13,995 bases of DNA from Acidobacteriota bacterium (GTDB lineage: Bacteria > Acidobacteriota > Terriglobia > Bryobacterales > Bryobacteraceae), in contig CANIFK010000050.1 of NCBI GenBank assembly GCA_947466555.1, forward strand, positions 1 through 13,995. The letters run 5' to 3'. The position numbers and the translations under genes are program-made. Within the stretch, counting starts at the first letter, position 1, and every line of letters begins with the position of its first letter. The notes beneath the pieces are model-generated. The model was not told the origin of the DNA. It worked only from the letters and a program-made list of their open reading frames with translations, and ran no database searches. Below are positions 6,150 to 13,644 of the stretch, one piece after another.

Positions 6150-8563
6150 ACCCCCACCAGGAAATCGAAGAGGAGCTACGTAGCCACATCGAGCTCCGCG
6201 CCGCCGACCTCGAACGTCGCGGCCTCTCCCCCGCCCAGGCCCTCCGCGAAGCCCGCCTCGAATTCGGCAGCCTCGCCCGCTTCACCGAAGAGGGCCGCGA
6301 AGCCAAAGGCTGGCGCACCCGCGACCTCCTCGCCTCCACCTTCGCCGCCTCCTCCCGCTTCCTCCGCCGCAACCCCCTCTACGCCCTCGCCTCCGTCCTC
6401 CCCGTCACCCTCGGCATCGCCGCCGCGTCACTCATCTTCTCCGCCGCCTTCATCATCCTCCAGCGCCCTCTCCCCATCCCCGACGCCGCCCGCGTCTTCA
6501 ACGCCCGCCTCATCGCCCCCGAATTCGCCGCACTCCACCCCGACGTCCCCATCACCAGCGCCCACTACCTCACCTGGCGCACCCAGTGCAAATCCTGCGA
6601 GTCCATCGCCATCGTCGACGGCGGCGTCTACAGCCAGCCCTTCGATCCCCGCCGCCTCAACGCCCTCGAAGTCTCTCCAGAGTTCTTCTCCATCCTCGGC
6701 CTCCCCGTCCCCGCCGGCTTTGGCGCCACCCGCCAAGCCGTCCTCGCCGCGCACGTCCCGCCGGCGGCCGTGCTCCAACTGGACGGCCAAACCGTCCCCG
6801 TCGCCGCCACGCTCCCCGCCACAGCCCTCCTCCCCCGCGCCGAACAACTCGGCGAAATGATGCATTTCCCACCCCAAATCGATATCCTGCTCCCCGTCCA
6901 ATTCGACCCCTCCGACCCCGGCTTCCACTACTCCGCCCTCGTCAAACTCCGCCCCGGCGTCTCCGTCGCCCAGGCCGAAGCCGAACTCACCGTCGGCGCC
7001 TCCCGCACCCGCCTCACCCCGCTCCAACAACAGCTCACCGCCGAAGCCCGCCAACCGCTCCTCCTCTTCACCGCCGGCGCCGCCCTCCTGCTCCTCATCA
7101 CCGCCCTCAACTTCGGCAACCTCCACCTCACCCGCATCGGCGCCCGCCGGCCCGACCTCGCCATCCACACTGCTCTCGGCGCCTCCCCGGCCGATCTTCT
7201 CCGCCACACCCTCGCCGAAATCGCCGCCCTTCTCCTGGCCAGCGCGCTCACCGCCGGACTACTCGCCACCCTCGCCATGCGCGCCCTCGTCCACTCCGCC
7301 CCCGCCTTCCTCCCCCGTCTCTCGGAACTCACCGTCCTCCCCTCCGCCTGGGCCTTGTCCGTCCTGCTCACGGGAATCATCGGTGCCACCTGCGTCGCCT
7401 TCGCCCTCCGGCTCGAACCCCGCGGCGCCCGCGGCCTCCAGAACGCCCTCACCTTCTCCGCCGCCGCCCTCACCGTCGTTCTCGTCAGCACCGCCGGCCT
7501 CCTCCTCCTCAGCTACGCCCGCCTCCGCGGTGCCGATCACGGCTTCGCCACCAGCCATCTGGCCACCTTCCACATCGACGCCCCCGACCCCGCCAAACAC
7601 CAACCCTTCCTCCACCAGCTCCGCCAACTCCCCGGCGTCATCGCCGCCGGCTCCTCCAACCGCCTCCCCCTCCAAGGCGAGTGCTTCTTCAACCCCATCA
7701 TCCAGCCCAGCGTCCCCACCCCCGGCCCCATCGCCGCCTGGCGCGTCGTCAGCCCCGGCTACTTCGCCGCCGCCGGCACGCCCCTCCTCGCCGGCCGCGA
7801 GTTCACCGACGCCGACCGTGGCCAATCCCTCGCCATCATCTCCCTCCGCGTGGCCTACGAAATCTTCCCCGGCCAGGACCCCATCGGCCAGCAGATCTAC
7901 GAGGAGATCGGCGCCGAAAAGCACACCGCCAGCATCATCGGCGTCGCCGCCGACGTCAAGGCCCGCCACATCAACGCCGCCGCCCCGCCCATTGTCTACG
8001 CCCCCATCTGGCAAGCGCCGTTCCCGTATAACTACTACGTCGTCCGCACCACCGGCGATAGCCGCGAACTCCTCGATTCCGCCCGCCAACTGGCCGCCGA
8101 AAGCGGCTTGGCCATGGCCCCGGAACGCGTAACGTCGATGGAAGCCATGGTCGACCACGCCACCCAGCCCCAGCGCTGGCAGAGCTACTGGACGGCCGGT
8201 TTCGCCGCCCTCGGCCTGCTGACGGCTTGCCTCGGCCTCTTCGGCTCCGTCCGGTTCCAGTTGAGCCGCCGCACCGCCGAAATCGCCCTCCGAATCGCCC
8301 TAGGCGCCACCCGCCGGACCGCCGCAACGATGCTACTAGGCGAGTCCATGCGCCCCGTCTGGTTCGGCGTAATTGCCGGCTTGGCCGTAGTCCTCCGCCT
8401 GGGCCAACTCATCGAACCCCAGTTGTATGCGGTTCACCCCTACGACCCCTGGGTCTTAACGTCCGCCGCCGCGGCCGTCCTGCTAGCCGCCCTGACAGCG
8501 GCCTACATCTCCATCCGCCGCGCCGTCCGCATCGACCCCATGACCGCCCTCCGCCCCGACTAA
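6146..8563 (+). CDS. ADOP-type MacB/FtsX-like ABC permease without ATPase
   Basis: The 805-residue inner-membrane protein has the ADOP (acidobacterial duplicated orphan permease) layout. A cytoplasmic prefix (EIEEELRSHIELRAADLERRG, residues 6-26 and on to about 60) precedes two MacB/FtsX-like halves. Likely helices lie near 78-106, 303-327, 353-376, 401-420, 437-457, 681-703, 738-756 and 770-790, with extracytoplasmic domains between helices 1-2 and 5-6. The FtsX-type motif appears twice: LAIHTALGAS (338-347) and IALRIALGATRRTA (713-726). The end RIDPMTALRP is typical. Relatives move or sense molecules with a separate ATPase; none is encoded here, so the energy source and substrate are unknown. 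The start is GTG at 6146, inside the padR stop. Confidence 0.92.
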   Translation: MNPHQEIEEELRSHIELRAADLERRGLSPAQALREARLEFGSLARFTEEGREAKGWRTRDLLASTFAASSRFLRRNPLYALASVLPVTLGIAAASLIFSAAFIILQRPLPIPDAARVFNARLIAPEFAALHPDVPITSAHYLTWRTQCKSCESIAIVDGGVYSQPFDPRRLNALEVSPEFFSILGLPVPAGFGATRQAVLAAHVPPAAVLQLDGQTVPVAATLPATALLPRAEQLGEMMHFPPQIDILLPVQFDPSDPGFHYSALVKLRPGVSVAQAEAELTVGASRTRLTPLQQQLTAEARQPLLLFTAGAALLLLITALNFGNLHLTRIGARRPDLAIHTALGASPADLLRHTLAEIAALLLASALTAGLLATLAMRALVHSAPAFLPRLSELTVLPSAWALSVLLTGIIGATCVAFALRLEPRGARGLQNALTFSAAALTVVLVSTAGLLLLSYARLRGADHGFATSHLATFHIDAPDPAKHQPFLHQLRQLPGVIAAGSSNRLPLQGECFFNPIIQPSVPTPGPIAAWRVVSPGYFAAAGTPLLAGREFTDADRGQSLAIISLRVAYEIFPGQDPIGQQIYEEIGAEKHTASIIGVAADVKARHINAAAPPIVYAPIWQAPFPYNYYVVRTTGDSRELLDSARQLAAESGLAMAPERVTSMEAMVDHATQPQRWQSYWTAGFAALGLLTACLGLFGSVRFQLSRRTAEIALRIALGATRRTAATMLLGESMRPVWFGVIAGLAVVLRLGQLIEPQLYAVHPYDPWVLTSAAAAVLLAALTAAYISIRRAVRIDPMTALRPD

Positions 8564-8578
8564 CCCAGACTTTTCCCA

Positions 8579-8591
8579 GGTGACTGTCACC
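8579..8591. repeat. Small palindrome GGTGACTGTCACC between convergent genes
   Basis: The 6-bp arms surround one central base. It lies in the 64-bp gap between the permease stop and the DUF5076 stop. No T tract follows on either strand, so it is not a standard terminator. It has the same GGTG.C.G.CACC frame as the REP-like palindrome at 13662-13674. Confidence 0.45.
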
Positions 8592-8627
8592 AAGGATTTC
8601 CCCGACCACCCCCCACCCACCAAATCC

Positions 8628-8912
8628 CTAAAAATGCCCCCGCGCCTCATCCGTCGGCGCATCCAACTCCGCCTCAAACATCGCCCGAATCCCCGCCAAC
8701 GTCACCGCCGGCTCCACCCCCTTCAACTCCCGCGTCGCATTCGCCACATGCCGCGCCAAATCCGCCAGCAACAACCCCCACGCCGCCGTATTCTCCCACG
8801 CATCCGGCTGCAACGCGCACACCAACCCGCCATCGGCCACCCACGCCCGCAGCACCTCCTGCGCCCGCTCGGCCCCCGCAACCTCACCCGGAACATCCAA
8901 ATTCGCAACCAT
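8628..8912 (-). CDS. DUF5076 domain-containing small protein
   Basis: The 94-residue soluble protein has the features I recall for DUF5076: AQEVLRAWVADGGLVCAL (17-34), then a Trp-centred AWGLLLADLARHVANA (44-59). It has no signal peptide, membrane helix or known catalytic motif. The ATG at 8912 follows the mutS2 stop codon (8915-8913) with no gap. AAGGAG lies 6 nt upstream inside the mutS2 end, so it is the last gene of the four-gene leftward operon. Function is unknown; the operon position suggests co-expression with MutS2 but does not establish a shared role. Assignment to DUF5076 is by eye. Confidence 0.75.
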   Translation of the reverse strand: MVANLDVPGEVAGAERAQEVLRAWVADGGLVCALQPDAWENTAAWGLLLADLARHVANATRELKGVEPAVTLAGIRAMFEAELDAPTDEARGHF

Positions 8913-11297
8913 CTAAAACTCCTTCAACTCCGCAATCGTCGCCCCATTCCCACCCTCCGCCGACGTCGCCCCATAAAACTTGGTAACCAACGGGCTCCGC
9001 TTCAACAAATCCGCCACCGCCCGCTTCAAAATCCCCATCCCGTGCCCGTGCACAATCCGTACCCGGTCCACACTCGCCAGCGATGCCACATCCAAAAACT
9101 TCTCCACCGCCTCCATCGCCTCTTCCGCCCGCTGCCCGATGATATTGATCTCTTTGGTGACCGTATCCCAAGTCGGCCCCGCCGTAAACGTCACGCCCGA
9201 CGGCAGCTTCGGCCCCGTCGGCCCATCCGGCAGGAGCTCCGTAATATCCGCATACGGCACCCGCATCTTCATGATGCCGATCTCCACATCCACCATCCCA
9301 TTCGGCAACAACTTCCGAACCCGCGCCGGCTCCCGAATCCCGCTCAGCCGCACCCGGTCCCCCTCATCGACAATAATGTTCGCCCGCTTCTCAGCGACAG
9401 CCGGAGCCACCACCGCCTGCACCTCGTGCTTAAAATCACTCTGCGTCTTCAGCACTTTCCGAACCGCAATATCGGCCGCCTTCCGGCTCGTCCCGCCCGC
9501 CTGCTGAATCCCCTCAATCGTCTCCCGAGCCTGCCGTTCAAACGCCGCCAGCGCCGCCTCGGCCTTCTTCTCCATCTCCTTGCGCTTCGCCTCTTCGGCC
9601 TTCCGCAGCTCGTCCCGCTCCGTCCGCACCTCCCGCTCCAGCCGCACCCGCTCCTCGGCCAGCGCCATCTGCTTGGCCTTCACCTCATCCAAGCGCCGGT
9701 GCAAATCCGCCAAAAACCCAGCAATATCGCGCTCCTGCGTCGACATCGCCGCCCGCGCCCGTGCAATCAGCCCCTTGTCCAACCCCAACTTCGACGCAAT
9801 CGCCAACCCGGCCGACCGCCCCGGCGCCCCCGTCACCAACAGATAAGTCGGAGTAAACTCGGCCTCGTTGAATCCCATCGAAGCCTGAACAACCCCCTCC
9901 ACCGTCGCCCCCCAAACCTTCAACGGCATCAAGTGCGTCGAAGCCAGCGTAAACGCCCCATACTCCCGAAATTTCTCGAGAACCGCCACGCCCAACGCCC
10001 CACCCTCTTCGGGATCCGTAGCCCGTCCCAATTCATCCAATAAAACCAATGAATCCGGCGTCGCCGCGTCCAACATCACCCGCAACTGCCGCACGTGGCT
10101 CGAAAACGAAGACAAGCTCTCCGCAATCGACTGGTTATCCCCAATATCCGCCAAAACCTGCGTAAATACAGGGAATTCGGCCTCCTCACAAGGCACCGGA
10201 ATCCCCGATTGCGCCATCAACGACAGCAGCCCCGCCGTCTTCATCGTCACCGTTTTCCCGCCCGTGTTCGGCCCCGTGATCAACAACGTGCGCTTGATCC
10301 GGTCCATCGTAAAACTCACCGGAACCACGCGCTTGTTCTCCCGCCGCAACACGTCTTCCAAAATCGGATGCCGCGCCGCGTCCAGGTGCAGCCGCTCGCC
10401 AAACGTCGGCACCACACACCGGAACTGCTTCCCAAACCGAGCCTTCGCAAACGTGAATTCCAACGCCGCCATCGCGTGCACCGTGGCCTTAATCGCCACC
10501 GAATGCTCCCGCAGCGTCTCCGTCAACTCCCGCAAAATCCGATGCGTCTCCCGCATCTCGTCTTCCGTCAACCGAACGAGCTCGTTGTTGAGCGCAATGG
10601 TCTCCATCGGCTCCACAAACAGCGTGTGCCCCGTGCCGCTCGACGCATGAATCACGCCCGGAATCTTCGACCGCTGCCCCGCCACCAGCGGAATCACAAA
10701 CCGCTCGGACCGGATCGTCACGAAGTCGTCCTGCAACACGCCATCGTCCTTATGCAGCCGCAGGAACTTCTCCAGCGATTGCTGAATCAAATCCCGCTGC
10801 CGCTCCATCCCCCGCCGGATCCGCTCCAACGCCACGCTCGCCTGGTCCGTCAACGTCCCGTTCGGATGCAGCTTCCCGGCAATCGAACGCAGCACCGCCC
10901 GCAGGTCCGCCAGCTTCGCCGCCCGCTTCGCCAACAACGGAAACCCTTCGCCCGCATTCGCAATCGAGGCGCGCAACTCCGCCCCCCGGTCCAGCCACTG
11001 CAACAGGTCGTAGATCTCTTTCCCGTCCAGCGACGCGCCCTCAATCCCAATCCGCCCCAGCGCCTGATCCACCTCCGGCAACCCCGAAAACCGGATGTTG
11101 ACGTTCTTCATCGCCGCCGCTTCATTCAGGATGTTGACCGCTTCAGCGGTTTCCTTGTGCGCCAGCGTCAGCGCCTCCACATCCGTCGAAGGAATCAACT
11201 CCTCCAAAATGCGCCGCGCCTGGTTGGAGCTGATCTGCCGGCCGATAATCGCCTTCAGCTCGGCATACTCTAAAAGTTCAAAACTGCTGGTTTCCAT
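8913..11297 (-). CDS. mutS2: Endonuclease MutS2 (MutS-family ATPase with C-terminal Smr domain)
   Basis: The 794-residue cytosolic homologue of MutS2 acts in suppressing recombination or in rescue of collided ribosomes in other bacteria. After the helical core comes the ATPase: Walker A GPNTGGKT (342-349), the Q-loop region DIGDNQSIAESLSSFSSH (384-401), Walker B LVLLDELG (417-424) with ATDPEEG, and STH (453-455). A long charged coiled coil spans about 515-600, a KOW-like segment about 640-690, and the Smr domain about 715-794 with IVHGHGMGILKRAV (748-761). The usual LDLRG of Smr reads INIIG here. The ATG at 11297 lies 20 nt inside the NUDIX gene. A TTG seven codons earlier is possible but less likely. 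Length is normal for the family. Confidence 0.97.
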   Translation of the reverse strand: METSSFELLEYAELKAIIGRQISSNQARRILEELIPSTDVEALTLAHKETAEAVNILNEAAAMKNVNIRFSGLPEVDQALGRIGIEGASLDGKEIYDLLQWLDRGAELRASIANAGEGFPLLAKRAAKLADLRAVLRSIAGKLHPNGTLTDQASVALERIRRGMERQRDLIQQSLEKFLRLHKDDGVLQDDFVTIRSERFVIPLVAGQRSKIPGVIHASSGTGHTLFVEPMETIALNNELVRLTEDEMRETHRILRELTETLREHSVAIKATVHAMAALEFTFAKARFGKQFRCVVPTFGERLHLDAARHPILEDVLRRENKRVVPVSFTMDRIKRTLLITGPNTGGKTVTMKTAGLLSLMAQSGIPVPCEEAEFPVFTQVLADIGDNQSIAESLSSFSSHVRQLRVMLDAATPDSLVLLDELGRATDPEEGGALGVAVLEKFREYGAFTLASTHLMPLKVWGATVEGVVQASMGFNEAEFTPTYLLVTGAPGRSAGLAIASKLGLDKGLIARARAAMSTQERDIAGFLADLHRRLDEVKAKQMALAEERVRLEREVRTERDELRKAEEAKRKEMEKKAEAALAAFERQARETIEGIQQAGGTSRKAADIAVRKVLKTQSDFKHEVQAVVAPAVAEKRANIIVDEGDRVRLSGIREPARVRKLLPNGMVDVEIGIMKMRVPYADITELLPDGPTGPKLPSGVTFTAGPTWDTVTKEINIIGQRAEEAMEAVEKFLDVASLASVDRVRIVHGHGMGILKRAVADLLKRSPLVTKFYGATSAEGGNGATIAELKEF

Positions 11298-11730
11298 AAC
11301 GTGCAAAGACCCGTTCAATTACTTCCAGCGTACCCGGTGTGATGAGCAGCGTGGGCAAATCTTCCCGACGCACCCAGGCGACAGCCGCCGAATCATCCCC
11401 CGGCGCCGGCGTCCCGCCCGTCACTTTGCACAAATAATCCAGCAAAACGTAGTGATATTCGGTCCCGCCATCGGCGTCCGGCATCAGCCGCTCAAACACC
11501 TCGGCCATCTCGCCCACTTCCACCGTCAACGCCGTCTCTTCCAAAACTTCCCGCGCAATCGCGTCCCGCAACAGCTCACCGGTTTCAACGGCGCCACCGG
11601 GCAAAGACCAGTACCCCAATAACGGCGCTTTCCCCCGCTGCACCATCAGTATCCGGTCGCCCTCCAGAATCAGCGCGCCCACTCCCAGAATCGGGCGCCG
11701 CGGATACCGCCGATCGTCGTTATCGCTCAA
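11278..11730 (-). CDS. NUDIX hydrolase
   Basis: A 150-residue pyrophosphohydrolase acting on a nucleoside diphosphate linked to another group. The Nudix box (GX5EX7REUXEEXGU) occupies residues 46-68: Gly46, Glu52, Arg60-Glu61, Glu64-Glu65. The last glycine is Ala67, a small departure. LGYWSLPGG before it and the beta strand VGALILEGDRILMVQR (17-32) fit the family and suggest the ADP-ribose pyrophosphatase-like group; the substrate cannot be read from the sequence. The start is TTG at 11730, whose TTGA overlaps the stop of the upstream SMP-30 gene by 4 nt; no strong Shine-Dalgarno is present, so coupling is likely. Its end overlaps the mutS2 start by 20 nt. Confidence 0.93.
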   Translation of the reverse strand: MSDNDDRRYPRRPILGVGALILEGDRILMVQRGKAPLLGYWSLPGGAVETGELLRDAIAREVLEETALTVEVGEMAEVFERLMPDADGGTEYHYVLLDYLCKVTGGTPAPGDDSAAVAWVRREDLPTLLITPGTLEVIERVFARYGNQQF

Positions 11731-12584
11731 TACTGCACCGAACCCTTAATGCCCAATTGCACCTTATAAACCGACTTCAACGCCGTCACAAACAGCGTCG
11801 AATAGTCCCCATCGCCAAACGTCAAATTCCGCGGCGTCTCCGGGAAATCAATCTTGTTGATGAACTTCCCATCCGGCCCATACACCGACACGTTGTTGCA
11901 CGTCACCCAGATATTCCCCTTGTCATCGGTACGGATGCCATCCGGCGGCCCATCGATCTTCGAAATCAGCGTCCGGCCGTTCGTCGCGACGCCATTCCCG
12001 CCCACATCGTACACCCGGACCAACCGGTCATCCGAATCGGCAACATAGAGCAGCTTCCCATTCGGCGACAACGCAATCCCATTCGGGCGCCCCGGCGTCT
12101 TGGCAACCAACGCCAACGGCCCCTTCGGCGGCAAATGGTAGATCCCATAAAAATCCAACTCCCGCGAATCCGCCTGCGCCCCAAACGCCGGATCGGTGAA
12201 ATAGACATGCCCGTCCTTCCGGACCACAATGTCATTCGGCGCGTTCAACCGCTTCCCCTCAAACTTATCCGCCAGGACTTCGATCTTTCCCTTCGAATCC
12301 GTCCGCGTCACCCGCCGCGATTTCGACTCGCACGTATACAACCGCCCCTGGGTGTCGAACGTGTTGCCATTCGCGCCATTCGACGCCTCGCGATAGATCG
12401 ACTTCCCATCATTCGACAACCGGTAAATCTTATTCTCCGGTGGATCGGAAAACAGCAAATAGCCGTCCCGGCTCCACACCGGGCCTTCCGTAAAGGTGAA
12501 CCCCCCAGCCACTTTTTCAATGTGCAAATTGGCGAAGTCCTGCGCCGGCAAAACGAGTGAGATTAGGAAAAGGTAAGTACGCAT
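11727..12584 (-). CDS. SMP-30/gluconolactonase/LRE-family six-bladed propeller protein, exported
   Basis: The 285-residue protein starts with a short signal peptide (MRTYLFLISLVLPAQD). The metal-site residues of the family are in place: Glu33 in FTEGPVW, Asn117 in APNDIVV, Asn168 in RPNGIALSP and Asp215 in PPDGIRTD. Repeated blade strands are evident, such as GYLLFSDPPENKIYRL and KLLYVADSDDRLVRVY. Members hydrolyse lactones or related esters, probably sugar lactones; the substrate here is unknown and the location is probably periplasmic. The ATG at 12584 gives the cleaner signal peptide, while an in-frame ATG at 12605 would sit upstream of the likely -10. It is the first gene of the NUDIX-mutS2-DUF5076 operon. 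Confidence 0.92.
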   Translation of the reverse strand: MRTYLFLISLVLPAQDFANLHIEKVAGGFTFTEGPVWSRDGYLLFSDPPENKIYRLSNDGKSIYREASNGANGNTFDTQGRLYTCESKSRRVTRTDSKGKIEVLADKFEGKRLNAPNDIVVRKDGHVYFTDPAFGAQADSRELDFYGIYHLPPKGPLALVAKTPGRPNGIALSPNGKLLYVADSDDRLVRVYDVGGNGVATNGRTLISKIDGPPDGIRTDDKGNIWVTCNNVSVYGPDGKFINKIDFPETPRNLTFGDGDYSTLFVTALKSVYKVQLGIKGSVQY

Positions 12585-12595
12585 GGCACCGTCGA

Positions 12596-12603
12596 TGTAT
12601 ACC
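12596..12603. promoter_or_regulatory. Back-to-back -10 elements sharing one GTATAC palindrome
   Basis: On the plus strand TATACC (12598-12603) ends 7 nt before the ATG at 12611. On the minus strand TATACA (12601-12596) ends 11 nt before the ATG at 12584. No Shine-Dalgarno precedes the rightward start, which points to a leaderless mRNA. The leftward leader would be about 5 nt. The -35 elements are weak or absent. Confidence 0.5.
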
Positions 12604-12610
12604 ATGAAGT

Positions 12611-13447
12611 ATGGTTACACGAAAGGTTTGGCTGTTGGCCGTCAACCTCCTCGTGCTGGCCGCCGATCCCCATACCCAGTCTGTACAAGAATGGCGGAAG
12701 AAGTACGAAGAAGGCTTGAAGGCGCCCTATACCGGTTGGCTCTCCGTCGCCGGGTTGTATTGGTTAAAAGAAGGCGAAAACGTCGCCGGATCGGCGGATA
12801 ACAACGATGTTGTCCTCCCCCGCGGCCCCGCCAAAGCCGGCGCGTTCCTGTTCGACGGCAAAACGGTCCGCTACCGCGATCCGAAGGGCGCCATCCGCTC
12901 CCTCCGCACCGACACCTCCGGCACCCCGGACACCCTGGACATCGAAGGCATGCGCCTGGTCGCCATCGAGCGTAACGGCAAGTTCGCCATCCGCCTCCGC
13001 GACGACCAAAGCAAGATGCGCAAGGAATACACCGGCTCCGTCTGGTACCCGATCTCTTCCAAATACAAAGTAAAAGCCAAGTTCATCCCCCACCCCTACA
13101 AGCGGACGGTCAACTTCGCCGACCACACCGGCAACACGCAGAAAATGGTGAGCCCCGGCATTGTCGAGTTCACCCTGAACGGCCAGCTCCTCCGCCTGGA
13201 GCCCGTCGAAGACGAAGGCCAGCTCTTCTTCGTTTTTAAGGACAAGACAGCAAACAAAGGCACCTACGGCGCCGGCCGAATGCTCTACTCCCCCCTGCCC
13301 GTAAACGGAGTCGCCGAAATCGATTTCAACGTAGCGAAGAACCCGCCGTGCGTCTTCACCCCCTACGCGACGTGCCCGTTACCGCCCAAGCAAAACATCC
13401 TACCGATAGCGATCGAAGCCGGCGAAAAACTCCCGCCCGGACATTAG
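12611..13447 (+). CDS. DUF1684 domain-containing exported protein
   Basis: The 278-residue protein carries the hallmark segments of DUF1684. These are GWLSVAGLYWLKEGEN (42-57), FVFKDKTANKGTYGAGRML, the stretch IDFNVAKNPPCVFTPYA, and TCPLPPKQNILPIAIEAGEK near the C-terminus. The N-terminus (VTRKVWLLAVNLLVLAADP) is a probable signal peptide, so it is likely periplasmic. The biochemical role of the family is not established. It is divergent from the SMP-30 operon, with 26 bp between start codons that contain both -10 elements. It probably starts on a leaderless transcript, as no ribosome-binding site is visible. The length is near the family norm. Confidence 0.93.
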   Translation: MVTRKVWLLAVNLLVLAADPHTQSVQEWRKKYEEGLKAPYTGWLSVAGLYWLKEGENVAGSADNNDVVLPRGPAKAGAFLFDGKTVRYRDPKGAIRSLRTDTSGTPDTLDIEGMRLVAIERNGKFAIRLRDDQSKMRKEYTGSVWYPISSKYKVKAKFIPHPYKRTVNFADHTGNTQKMVSPGIVEFTLNGQLLRLEPVEDEGQLFFVFKDKTANKGTYGAGRMLYSPLPVNGVAEIDFNVAKNPPCVFTPYATCPLPPKQNILPIAIEAGEKLPPGH

Positions 13448-13450
13448 CCC

Positions 13451-13479
13451 TTGAACCAAAGTAGTACTACTGGTACTAT
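13451..13479 (+). promoter_or_regulatory. Promoter-like sequence after the DUF1684 gene, with a palindrome in its spacer
   Basis: TTGAAC (13451-13456), exactly 17 bp, then TACTAT (13474-13479). Transcription would begin near 13487, where a large inverted-repeat structure starts. The spacer holds the 12-bp perfect palindrome AGTAGTACTACT (13460-13471), with a partial echo GGTACTAT after it. A spacer site is a classic repressor position. Confidence 0.45.
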
Positions 13480-13486
13480 ACAAGCC

Positions 13487-13600
13487 TAGGATTATCGGAA
13501 CCCCGGCCGAGCCAGACCGCCTGAGCAGCATCAGGGAGGCGATCCGCCCGGCCGGCCCGATAACAACCGGGCCTGGAAGCGAGGGGCGCCCCGCGCCCCC
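13487..13600 (+). ncRNA. Candidate structured non-coding RNA
   Basis: Right after a promoter-like sequence, nested arms pair: TTATCGG (13492-13498) with CCGATAA (13557-13563), and inside them CCGGCCG (13503-13509) with CGGCCGG (13549-13555). The enclosed region holds CCTGA / TCAGG (13520-13524, 13531-13535) around a 6-nt loop. A second hairpin follows, GGGGCGC / GCGCCCC (13583-13589, 13593-13599). No reading frame here is convincing. I recognise no Rfam-type motif. GC-rich DNA makes some of this expected by chance, but the AT-containing outer stem is less so. The 3' end is a guess. It could also be a degraded repeat element. Confidence 0.3.
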
Positions 13601-13606
13601 TTCGGC

Positions 13607-13644
13607 GGGCACCAAACCGTGTCACGGGCACCAAACCGTGTCAC
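13607..13644. repeat. Two perfect tandem copies of a 19-bp unit
   Basis: GGGCACCAAACCGTGTCAC occurs at 13607-13625 and again at 13626-13644 without mismatch. Part of it (AAACCGTGTCAC) recurs at 13731-13742. Too few copies and no spacers, so not a CRISPR array. Confidence 0.85.

Noticed and set aside
6428..8158. Long leftward frames inside the permease gene (6428-7207, 7259-8158)
   Set aside because: Products are mostly Gly, Glu, Asp, Ala and Val, with no motif; the opposite strand encodes a well-supported ADOP permease.
8580..11273. Long rightward frames opposite mutS2 (8580-10043 and 10095-11273)
   Set aside because: Their translations are Arg/Pro/His-rich, low-complexity and lack family motifs; they are antisense shadows caused by the strand's base bias over a clear mutS2.
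13501..13600. Known riboswitch, RNase P or 6S RNA
   Set aside because: None of the conserved core motifs I know (for example the cobalamin or TPP boxes, or the RNase P P4 core) is present.
13400..13615. 71-residue leftward frame over the DUF1684 end and the structured region
   Set aside because: It has no ribosome-binding site or homology I recognise, and it runs antisense to the conserved DUF1684 C-terminus.
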